Shown one piece after another: positions 7,415 to 13,582 of a stretch of 13,582 nt of DNA. The notes under the pieces are model-generated. The model saw only the letters and a list, made by a program, of their open reading frames with translations, made no database searches and was not told where the DNA came from. Made by a program: the position numbers and the translations under genes. Source of the DNA: 40CM-2-70-7 sp035279865 (GTDB lineage: Bacteria > Gemmatimonadota > Gemmatimonadetes > Gemmatimonadales > GWC2-71-9); assembly GCA_035279865.1 (NCBI GenBank), contig DATEGY010000147.1, positions 1-13,582 on the forward strand, given 5' to 3'. Within the stretch, counting starts at the first letter, position 1; each line of letters opens with the position of its first letter.

Positions 7415-9006
7415 AGATCTGCCCCGTCTGCTCCACCGAATTCCCCGACGATCAGAAGTTCTGTCCCAACGACGGGTCCGTCCTGCGCGGCGCGGCCCCG
7501 ACGACGGATCTCGTGGGTCAGGTGGTGGCCGAGCGGTATCACGTGGTGAAGAAGCTGGGTGAGGGCGGGATGGGACAGGTCTATCTCGCCGAGCACGTGA
7601 AGATGGGGAGGCGAAGCGCCATCAAGGTGATGAACCCCTCGATGACGCATGACCCCGACGCGGTGGCGCGGTTCAACCGCGAGGCCGCGAACGCCAGCCG
7701 GATCACCCACCCCAACGTCTGCGCCGTCTACGACTTCGGCGAGACGCCCGATGGACTCATCTATCTCGCGATGGAATTCATCGAGGGTGAGCCCCTCACC
7801 GACCTGATCGAGCGCGAAGGCGCCCTGAAGGTCGGCCGGGCGGTGAAGATCTTCCAGCAGACCGCCGACGCCCTGCAGGCCGCGCACGACCTCGGCATCG
7901 TGCACCGCGATCTCAAGCCCGACAACATCATGATCGCCAAGGGCCGGGACGGCTCCGACGTGGTGAAGGTCGTGGACTTCGGCATCGCGAAGGCCGTCGG
8001 CGGCGACGAAGCGGGCCAGAAAGTCACCAAGACGGGCCTGGTGGTCGGAACACCCGAGTTCATGAGCCCCGAACAGCTTTCCGGGGACAAGCTGGACGGC
8101 CGCAGCGATCTCTACTCGCTCGCCCTCGTGCTCTTCCGGGCGCTGACCGGGAAGCTGCCCTTCGAAGCGACGTCGGTGCAGGAGACGATGATCAAGCGGC
8201 TCACCGACGAGCCGACGAAGCTGGCGATTTCCCGCCCGGACCTGGTGTTCCCGCCCAGGCTCCAGCCCGTGCTCGATCACGCGCTGGCCCGCACCCCCGG
8301 CGAGCGCTATCAGAGCGTGGCGGAGTTCGCGGCGGACGTGGTCAAGGCCATGGGCGGGACGGGCACGGCCGCGCCGGCCATGGACACCGACGGCAAGACG
8401 CAGATGATCGGGGCGCAAGCCGGAGACAAGACCAAGATCGCGGCCGCCGTGCCGGCAACGCGGGTGGGACCCGCGGGAGCGGAGAAGAAGAGCATGATGG
8501 TACCCGCCGCCGTTGCCGTGGCCCTGGTGGCACTCGGGGGCGGCGCATGGGCGGTGTTCGGCCGCGGCCACACCACGCCCCCGCTCACCACGCCGGGACA
8601 ACACGACACCACGCACCAGCTCGCCGCGAATCCACCGGCCCCCGACACGAGCCGGATGTCGCACCCGGATACGACCAGGACTCCGAAGCACCAGGGCACG
8701 CGGCCCAACGACGGCACACCCTCTCCGTCGACGATCAATATCGCGACCGTCGGCGCGACGCTGGACGACTTGCTCGACTCGGTGGATACCAGGACCGCCG
8801 CGGTGCTCGATTCCGCCACGCATGTTTACAATGCCCCGGGGCTCGCGACCAAGGACAAGGCGATGGCGGCGTTCGTCATTGCGAACGCCATGTGGGCGAA
8901 GAAGGACCGAGCCGGAGGGTGCCGCTGGGTTCACACAGCCGCGAATATCGAACCGTCCGATCACACGTACGCAACCATGGCGCAGAGTCAATGCGCGGGG
9001 AACTGA
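7411..9006 (+). CDS. Transmembrane Ser/Thr protein kinase with N-terminal zinc ribbon and outer C-terminal domain
   Basis: A 531-residue Hanks-type kinase. Residues 1-24 are a zinc-ribbon-like motif with only three Cys (C4, C7, C18, then CPNDG where a fourth would be). The kinase domain spans about 43-310: GEGGMGQV (50-57), Lys72, HRDLKPDN (165-172), DFG (189-191) and SPE (219-221), all intact. A linker with several Thr follows. One hydrophobic span (about 363-383, VPAAVAVALVALGGGAWAVF) is followed by a Pro/Thr/His-rich stretch and a small domain to 531 that should lie outside the cytoplasmic membrane. This domain holds two Cys (504, 528) that could pair. The family layout (kinase inside, sensor outside) suggests it senses an envelope signal; the ligand is unknown. 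GTG start in a GTGA overlap with the adaptor gene, with GGAG at 7402-7405. The phosphatase gene begins right after its stop. It is the writer of this operon. Confidence 0.96.
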   Translation: MKICPVCSTEFPDDQKFCPNDGSVLRGAAPTTDLVGQVVAERYHVVKKLGEGGMGQVYLAEHVKMGRRSAIKVMNPSMTHDPDAVARFNREAANASRITHPNVCAVYDFGETPDGLIYLAMEFIEGEPLTDLIEREGALKVGRAVKIFQQTADALQAAHDLGIVHRDLKPDNIMIAKGRDGSDVVKVVDFGIAKAVGGDEAGQKVTKTGLVVGTPEFMSPEQLSGDKLDGRSDLYSLALVLFRALTGKLPFEATSVQETMIKRLTDEPTKLAISRPDLVFPPRLQPVLDHALARTPGERYQSVAEFAADVVKAMGGTGTAAPAMDTDGKTQMIGAQAGDKTKIAAAVPATRVGPAGAEKKSMMVPAAVAVALVALGGGAWAVFGRGHTTPPLTTPGQHDTTHQLAANPPAPDTSRMSHPDTTRTPKHQGTRPNDGTPSPSTINIATVGATLDDLLDSVDTRTAAVLDSATHVYNAPGLATKDKAMAAFVIANAMWAKKDRAGGCRWVHTAANIEPSDHTYATMAQSQCAGN

Positions 9007-10035
9007 ATGTTCGGACGCTCGCCTAAGCCCGTCAAAGTCCACCTCTTCGCCAAGACCGACTTGGGGAAGACGCGCGACCATAACGAGGACAACTACCTCG
9101 TCGCGGACCTTTCGCGCCGGGTGCACACCCTCACACCCGGCCTCAAGGCCCACGACGTCGGGGAGCGCGGCTCACTGCTGATGATCGCCGACGGCATGGG
9201 AGGCGCGGCGGCCGGTGAAGTCGCCAGCGAAATGGCGGCCGACTCGGTCTACCAGCACCTCGAGCACGCGTGGCTGGCCGACAAAGAAGTCACGGCGCAA
9301 CGCTTTGCGTATCGCCTCAAAGAGGCCATCGAGACCGCGAACACGAAGATCCATACCTACGCCAAGGAGCACCCCGAAGTCCGCGGGATGGGCACCACCA
9401 CCACCGCCGCGGGCGTCTTCGGCGATCATCTCTATCTCACGCAGATCGGCGACAGCCGGGCGTACCTGATCCGGAACGGGACCGCGATTCAGATCACCAA
9501 GGATCAGTCCCTGATGCAGCGTCTGGTGGAAGCCGGCGAGCTCACCGAGGAAGAAGCCGCCCACTCGGAGCGCCGGAACATCATCCTCCAGGCCCTCGGC
9601 CCCGATCCCAAGATCAAGGTCGACCTGACCTACCAGGAGCTCCGCAAGGGCGACACCGTGGTGCTCTGCTCCGACGGGCTCTCGGGCCAGGTGAAGAAGG
9701 AAGAAATCGGCGAGATCGCGGGGAAGGCGACCGATCTCTCCGCCGCGTGCGACCAGCTGATCGCGCTGGCGAACGAGCGGGGCGGACCCGACAACATCAC
9801 GGTGATCATCGCGCGCTTCGACGGCGACGGGCTGCGGCCCGCCTCGGACGGCGACGCCGTCGGCCACCAGGTGTATCCCCTCATCGACACCGAGACCAGC
9901 ACCGAGCCGGTGCCGGTCTACAAGGGCAGTCGTCCACCCGTTCCCGTCCGTCAGGTCCGCTGGCGCCTGGTGATCGGCCTCGTGGCGCTCGCCGCCCTGG
10001 TCCTGGCGGGGATCCTCATCGCCTCCCGGAAGTGA
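9007..10035 (+). CDS. PP2C-type Ser/Thr protein phosphatase, tail-anchored
   Basis: A 342-residue metal-dependent (Mg/Mn) phosphatase that removes phosphate from Ser/Thr, most likely reversing the neighbouring kinase. The PP2C motifs appear in order: R23-x2-N26-E27-D28, DGMGG (62-66), GTTTTAA followed by GDSR (148-151), SDG (222-224) and GGPDN (259-263). All the metal-binding acidic residues are present. The catalytic domain ends near 275. A Pro/Arg-rich linker leads to one hydrophobic span (about 321-339) and a short basic tail (SRK). The enzyme is therefore probably fixed to the inner face of the cytoplasmic membrane, beside the kinase. ATG directly follows the kinase TGA with no gap, and GGGGAA (8997-9002) serves as ribosome site. 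Its own stop overlaps the next gene by four bases. Close relatives are PrpC, Stp and PstP-type enzymes. Confidence 0.96.
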   Translation: MFGRSPKPVKVHLFAKTDLGKTRDHNEDNYLVADLSRRVHTLTPGLKAHDVGERGSLLMIADGMGGAAAGEVASEMAADSVYQHLEHAWLADKEVTAQRFAYRLKEAIETANTKIHTYAKEHPEVRGMGTTTTAAGVFGDHLYLTQIGDSRAYLIRNGTAIQITKDQSLMQRLVEAGELTEEEAAHSERRNIILQALGPDPKIKVDLTYQELRKGDTVVLCSDGLSGQVKKEEIGEIAGKATDLSAACDQLIALANERGGPDNITVIIARFDGDGLRPASDGDAVGHQVYPLIDTETSTEPVPVYKGSRPPVPVRQVRWRLVIGLVALAALVLAGILIASRK

Positions 10036-11441
10036 AGGCTCAGGTGAAGTTCCTGTCCGGCGGCCGCGCCGGGCAGGTGGAGACGATCTCCAAGGCCTAC
10101 ATCGGCGTCGGGCGCCACCCGCTCTCGGACATCCGCTTCGACGCCGAACGGGATCTCGACGCATCCTCCCGGCACGCCGCGATCATGCAGCGCGGCTCGG
10201 ACTACGTCCTGCAGGATCAGCACAGCAAGAACGGCACCTTCGTCAACGGGAAGCAGATCACCGGAGACGTCGTGCTGTCGGACGGTGACGTCGTCAAGTG
10301 CGGCGCCGAAGGCCCGGCGTTCGAGTTCCACATCCTCGAGCGCGATGCCGCCACCCCCTCCCCCGCGGAGCAGGCGGCCGGACGCTCCAGCGAACGGGTC
10401 TCCATTCCCGCCCAGCGGGCGACTGCGCGGTCGAGCACCGCGGTGCGGGTCGCCCTCGAGGTCGCGAAGCAGACCAAGTCCCTCCGCAACACGACGAAGA
10501 TCCTCTTCGCCCTGCTGATCCTCGTCGCGGCGGGTTTCGGCGGCCTCCAGTGGTGGAGCGGACACCAGCGCGATCAGGAGATCGCCGCGCTCATCGCCCG
10601 CGCGGATTCGCTCCAGCGGGAGGAGCAGCACTTCCAGACGCAGGTCAAAGGTCTCCAGGACGCCTACACCCAGGCGGTGGCCGAGTCCCGGCGCCTCCAG
10701 CAGGATCTCGCCGATGCGCGGCAGAACGGGGACGCCGCGACCATCGCGCGCCTCCGCACCCAGCTCGACGCGGCGGTGGACCGCCAGCACAACCTCTCGT
10801 TCGCGGCCAACGTCGACTACCGCGCCATTTCGAACGCCAACCAGGACGCGGTCGCGCTCGTGGTGGTGGAATACGGTGATTCGACGCGGTTCTCCGGCAC
10901 CGCCTTCGCGATCGACTCGCAGGGCACGATGGTCACCAACCGGCACGTCCTCCTGGGGGACGACGACAACCAGCGCCCCAACCGGATCGCCGTGAAGTTC
11001 TCGGGCTCCAAGCAGTGGTTCCCGGGGAAATATCTGGGGTCCGCGCCCGACGCCGACCTGGGACTCATCAAGGTCGACATCCGCGGCGGGACACCCCGCA
11101 TCGGCGGCATTGCCCGGGACCACGACCTGCAACGCGGCGATCCCGTCGCGATTCTCGGCTTCCCCCTGGGCCTCGATCTCCCGATGGAAGGAACCGGGCT
11201 GAACCTGATCGCCGCGCCGACGCTGTCGGTCGGCACGACCAGCAAGGTGATTCCAAGCCTGGTGCAGATCGACGGCTACGGGGCGCCGGGATCGTCCGGG
11301 AGTCCGATCTTCAACCGGGACGGCAAGCTGGTCGCGGTGCTCTACGGCGGTCAGGCGGAATCGGGTGGGAGGATCATCTACTCGGTGCCGGCGGGAACGC
11401 TGCTCACCTACCTCGCCTCGGTCAAAGTCGCGGTGCCCTGA
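10032..11441 (+). CDS. FHA domain / membrane span / coiled coil / trypsin-like serine protease
   Basis: A 469-residue protein that should cross the cytoplasmic membrane once. Residues 3-100 are an FHA domain with G27-R28, S45/S46-x-H48, N67-G68 and N72-G73, able to bind phosphothreonine in the cytoplasm. A Ser/Arg-rich linker leads to a membrane span at about 157-175. Residues of about 178-255 are a charged Gln/Glu/Arg-rich helix, likely coiled coil. The rest is an HtrA/trypsin-like protease with the triad His305 (TNRHV), Asp342 (DADLGLI) and Ser424 (GSSGSP). Triad spacing is as in DegP-type enzymes, but no PDZ domain follows; the protein ends soon after the last strand. By topology the protease is periplasmic, and the phosphopeptide reader inside may recruit or control it. 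GTG start in a GTGA overlap with the phosphatase gene; the ribosome site is weak, so translation is probably coupled. An alternative in-frame GTG lies four codons later. Confidence 0.93.
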   Translation: MKAQVKFLSGGRAGQVETISKAYIGVGRHPLSDIRFDAERDLDASSRHAAIMQRGSDYVLQDQHSKNGTFVNGKQITGDVVLSDGDVVKCGAEGPAFEFHILERDAATPSPAEQAAGRSSERVSIPAQRATARSSTAVRVALEVAKQTKSLRNTTKILFALLILVAAGFGGLQWWSGHQRDQEIAALIARADSLQREEQHFQTQVKGLQDAYTQAVAESRRLQQDLADARQNGDAATIARLRTQLDAAVDRQHNLSFAANVDYRAISNANQDAVALVVVEYGDSTRFSGTAFAIDSQGTMVTNRHVLLGDDDNQRPNRIAVKFSGSKQWFPGKYLGSAPDADLGLIKVDIRGGTPRIGGIARDHDLQRGDPVAILGFPLGLDLPMEGTGLNLIAAPTLSVGTTSKVIPSLVQIDGYGAPGSSGSPIFNRDGKLVAVLYGGQAESGGRIIYSVPAGTLLTYLASVKVAVP

Positions 11442-11444
11442 CGT

Positions 11445-12575
11445 TCACGGTGGAGTAATCCGGCCCAGGACCCGCGGTCCCCGGGCTCCCGTCGCAGCGG
11501 GCAGGTTCCCCGGCAACCCCTTCAGCGTCAAGAGCCCCAGGTACGCGAACGCCACCGCCTCCTTCGCGTCCCCATCGAAGAACAGCGAATCGAACGGCAC
11601 CACCCGCCGGGGCATCACGCGCGCGGCAAGCCACTCCACCAGCGTGGGATTCCGCGCTCCCCCACCTGCGATGACGAGGTCGGCGTCGGGGCCCGCGGGC
11701 GTCCATGCGGCGATGGCGCGGGCGATCGACTCCGCCGTGAGCGCGGTAGCCGTCGCCACGGCGTCGTTGTCCGAGCCGCCCGCGCCATGCACGTCCGCCA
11801 CCACGCGCTCAGCGAAAGACAGCCCGAACCGCTCCCGCCCGGTGCTCTTGGGTGGCGCCAGCCGGAAGTATTCGTCCGTCAGGAGGGACTCGAGCACTTT
11901 CGGGAGCGGACGCCCCCGCCGCGCACGTTCGCCGTCTTGATCGTAGGTCGCCTCTCCGTCGATCGCCCTGGTCACGGCGTCGATCACCGCCACCCCGGGA
12001 CCCGTGTCGAAGGCCAGCGCGCCCGCGGTGACCCCCCGCCTTGGCACCCAGGTCACATTCGCCATGCCGCCGATGTTGAGGAGCAACCGGCCGCGGGCTT
12101 CGTCCCCGAACAGCATCACGTCCGCGAGTGGCACGAGCGGCGCTCCCTGCCCGCCGGCCGCGACATCCCGGGCGCGGAAGTCCGACACCACGCGCACGCC
12201 CACGCGCTCCGCGATGATGGCGGGGTCGCCGAGCTGCAGCGTGGCGCGTCCAGGCTCATGCCAGATGGTCTGCCCGTGACTGGCGACGAAGGCGACGTCC
12301 CGGGGAGACGCCTTGGCCTCGGCCAGCAACTGGAGCACCGCGCCGGAAAATCGCTCGCCCAGAGCGACGTGCAGCACGGCGAGGTCCCGGGCCGAGCCAC
12401 GCGCGATCGCGTCGATGATCTGACCGCGCTCGCCTGCCGAGTACGGTTCCTGCCGGAACGCCACCAGCGTGGCGGACGCGGGTGATTCGGTGAGGCGCAC
12501 GAGCGCCGTCGACACGCCGTCCAGGGACGTGCCCGACATCAGTCCGACGGCGAGGGTGCCGGCCGTCTCGGTCAC
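11445..12575 (-). CDS. anmK: Anhydro-N-acetylmuramic acid kinase
   Basis: Phosphorylates 1,6-anhydro-N-acetylmuramic acid with ATP while opening the anhydro ring, giving MurNAc-6-phosphate. This is a cytoplasmic step in peptidoglycan recycling. The 376-residue protein is close to the usual length of about 370. Family motifs: GLMSGTSLDGV (11-21), SHGQTIWHEP, LQLGDPAIIAE, FRARD (133-137) followed by GGQGAPLVP, NIGGMANVTW, FDTGPG with Asp190 (by position the likely catalytic base), PKSTGRERF, AGGGARNPTL, and near the end GLPGNLPAATGA. Nothing is missing. The GTG start shares four bases with the murQ stop, and no ribosome site is visible before it, so it is probably made by translational coupling to murQ. 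Its product is the substrate of MurQ. Its stop lies three bases from the stop of the convergent protease gene. Confidence 0.97.
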   Translation of the reverse strand: MTETAGTLAVGLMSGTSLDGVSTALVRLTESPASATLVAFRQEPYSAGERGQIIDAIARGSARDLAVLHVALGERFSGAVLQLLAEAKASPRDVAFVASHGQTIWHEPGRATLQLGDPAIIAERVGVRVVSDFRARDVAAGGQGAPLVPLADVMLFGDEARGRLLLNIGGMANVTWVPRRGVTAGALAFDTGPGVAVIDAVTRAIDGEATYDQDGERARRGRPLPKVLESLLTDEYFRLAPPKSTGRERFGLSFAERVVADVHGAGGSDNDAVATATALTAESIARAIAAWTPAGPDADLVIAGGGARNPTLVEWLAARVMPRRVVPFDSLFFDGDAKEAVAFAYLGLLTLKGLPGNLPAATGARGPRVLGRITPP

Positions 12576-13498
12576 GAGCGAATGGGGGGAGGATCTCCGG
12601 CGGCCTTGCGCACCGAGCCGCCCGCGGCAGCCAGCCGGGAGCGCGCCTCGTCGGCACCGATCCCCGCCCGCACCATCACCACGGCGACCTTCACGCTGCC
12701 CCCCGCCGCCCCGATGGCCGCGCGCGCGCGGGCGCGGTCCGCAGCGCCGCACTCCATCACGATGCGCTCGCCCCGGTCCTCCAGCTTGTCGCTCAAGGCC
12801 ATCAGGTCCACCATCAGGTTGCCGTAGACCTTCCCCAGGCGGATCATCGCCCCGGTGGAGATGGTGTTGAGCACCAGCTTGGTGGCGGTCCCCGCCTTCA
12901 TGCGGGTGGACCCGGTGAGTGCCTCCGGACCGACCAGCGGGACGATGGTGACGTCGCAGGAGTCGCGCAGGGCCCTGGGCGGCTCGCTGCAGGCCACGAT
13001 CCCGGTCTTCGCGCCCCGCTCCCGCGCGCGATCCAGGGCCGCATGGACGTACGGCGTGGTGCCGCTCGCGGCGATCCCGATGACGACGTCCTTCCCGCCG
13101 ACCGCGGCACCATCGATGGCCGCCTTCCCGGCATCCCGGTCGTCCTCTGCCCCCTCGGCACTCTTCATCAGGGCCGGGGGACCGCCCGCGATGATCCCGA
13201 CCACCTGGGACGGCGCCGACCCGAAGGTCGGCGGGCACTCCGACGCGTCCAGGACGCCGAGGCGCCCGGAGGTCCCGGCCCCCACATAGAGGAGGCGCCC
13301 CCCGGATTGGAACGCGGCGAGCACGAGGTCGATGGCGCGGGCCAGGCTCACGCGCTGGGTGCGTACCGCCGCCGCCACGGTCGCATCCTCGGCATTCAGG
13401 AGGTCGACGATCTCCTGACTGGAGGCGACGTCGATCGACTGGGTGCGGGCGTTGCGCTGTTCGGTGAGGCGGGGGTCATGGAAGGCGGGGGTGGTCAT
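12572..13498 (-). CDS. murQ: N-acetylmuramic acid 6-phosphate etherase
   Basis: Cleaves the lactyl ether of MurNAc-6-phosphate to give GlcNAc-6-phosphate and D-lactate, in the cytoplasm. The 308-residue protein (E. coli MurQ is about 300) has a SIS sugar-isomerase fold. Visible motifs: GGRLLYVGAGTSGRLGVLDA (66-85), ECPPTFG with Glu87, EGAEDD with Glu118 (these two match the known catalytic Glu pair by a 31-residue spacing), GIAASGTTPYV, TGSTRMKAGTATK and NTISTGAMIRLGKVYGNLMV. The C-terminal helical part ends in a Pro-rich tail. I chose the ATG at 13498; a TTG at 13510 would add four residues but falls inside the proposed promoter. No ribosome site is seen. It heads a two-gene recycling operon with anmK (GTGA overlap), and a perfect inverted repeat lies just upstream. 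Confidence 0.97.
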   Translation of the reverse strand: MTTPAFHDPRLTEQRNARTQSIDVASSQEIVDLLNAEDATVAAAVRTQRVSLARAIDLVLAAFQSGGRLLYVGAGTSGRLGVLDASECPPTFGSAPSQVVGIIAGGPPALMKSAEGAEDDRDAGKAAIDGAAVGGKDVVIGIAASGTTPYVHAALDRARERGAKTGIVACSEPPRALRDSCDVTIVPLVGPEALTGSTRMKAGTATKLVLNTISTGAMIRLGKVYGNLMVDLMALSDKLEDRGERIVMECGAADRARARAAIGAAGGSVKVAVVMVRAGIGADEARSRLAAAGGSVRKAAGDPPPIRS

Positions 13499-13508
13499 CG
13501 CGGAACCC

Positions 13509-13538
13509 AAGTTAGACGTTGACCGCGCGCACGGTCAA
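13509..13538 (-). promoter_or_regulatory. Candidate murQ-anmK promoter
   Basis: On the minus strand TTGACC (13538-13533) is followed by an 18-base gap and TAACTT (13514-13509, then GG). Only ten bases separate the -10 from the murQ ATG, so the mRNA would be nearly leaderless, in line with the missing ribosome site. An alternative -10 is TATACT at 13549-13544, but it has no matching -35; it would start transcription inside the inverted repeat. Confidence 0.45.
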
Positions 13539-13541
13539 CGT
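13516..13541. promoter_or_regulatory. Perfect inverted repeat, likely operator of murQ-anmK
   Basis: Arms ACGTTGACCG (13516-13525) and CGGTCAACGT (13532-13541) are exact reverse complements around a six-base centre, CGCGCA. The repeat covers the proposed -35 and nearly the whole spacer of the murQ promoter, ending two bases short of the -10. It also sits between two divergent start codons (13498 and a possible one at 13554). This is the layout of a site for a dimeric repressor. The regulator is not in the window. A transcript hairpin is less likely, since by the promoter model this DNA is upstream of the transcription start. Confidence 0.6.
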
Positions 13542-13553
13542 GCAGTATAGGGA

Positions 13554-13582
13554 ATGCGCACACGTCGTCTCGTTGCACTCGT
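13554..13582 (+). CDS. Possible start of a divergent gene (partial, runs off right edge)
   Basis: ATG at 13554 opens a frame to the window end reading MRTRRLVALV. A short basic start followed by hydrophobic residues looks like the beginning of a signal peptide. TATAGG lies just upstream at 13546-13551, too close for a usual promoter with a leader; no separate ribosome site is visible. Nine codons cannot prove a gene. The call rests on the N-terminal look and on the inverted repeat placed between this start and murQ. Confidence 0.3.

Noticed and set aside
7237..9153. Long open frame on the minus strand (638 codons)
   Set aside because: It lies opposite the adaptor, kinase and phosphatase genes, all of which carry complete catalytic or binding motifs. 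No domain is recognisable in it.
9270..10031. Upstream extension of the FHA-protease frame
   Set aside because: It overlaps the phosphatase gene in another frame and is low-complexity Arg-rich. The GTG at 10032 in a GTGA junction is the sound start.
6302..11441. Reading the operon as a type VI secretion regulatory cluster (PpkA/PppA/Fha)
   Set aside because: No secretion structural genes are in the window, the FHA proteins have different partners (zinc ribbons, protease), and a trypsin-like protease is not part of that cluster.
13499..13510. TTG start for murQ adding four residues
   Set aside because: It overlaps the proposed -10 element and adds MGSA before the ATG without improving any family match or ribosome site.

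Overview
The window is GC-rich DNA, densely coded, with GTG starts and stop/start overlaps. The gene set (a GWxTD-domain protein, a protease/propeller/outer-membrane-barrel fusion, zinc-ribbon Ser/Thr kinases) fits a Gram-negative, two-membrane bacterium. It most resembles Gemmatimonadota or a relative in the FCB group. That placement is inferred from gene content only.

Left part, minus strand (6210 down to 1): a secreted zinc metalloprotease fused to a beta-propeller and an Omp85-like barrel, then a secreted TPR/GWxTD protein, then a zinc-ribbon Ser/Thr protein kinase cut by the window edge. A good -35 directly after the GWxTD stop suggests the kinase can also be transcribed alone.

Centre, plus strand (6302 to 11441): a tight four-gene operon holding a complete phospho-Ser/Thr signalling circuit. 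It encodes a triple zinc-ribbon/double-FHA adaptor, a zinc-ribbon Ser/Thr kinase with one membrane span and an outer domain, a tail-anchored PP2C phosphatase, and a membrane protein with an FHA domain inside and a coiled coil plus trypsin-like protease outside. The genes overlap or abut (GTGA, TGAATG, GTGA). This writer, eraser and readers set, ending in a protease across the membrane, is the best candidate for an undescribed system.

Right part, minus strand (13498 down to 11445): murQ and anmK, overlapping by GTGA, which recycle anhydro-N-acetylmuramic acid from the cell wall. A perfect 10-bp inverted repeat covers the proposed murQ promoter and lies between murQ and a possible divergent gene running off the right edge. 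The anmK and protease-gene stops converge with only three bases between them.

Four gene starts share a TTG / TAnnTT promoter-like pattern at near-constant spacing. In two of them (metalloprotease and murQ) the element is so close to the start codon that a leaderless mRNA is suggested. No RNA genes, CRISPR arrays or mobile elements were seen, and no gene-free stretch exceeds about 115 bases.
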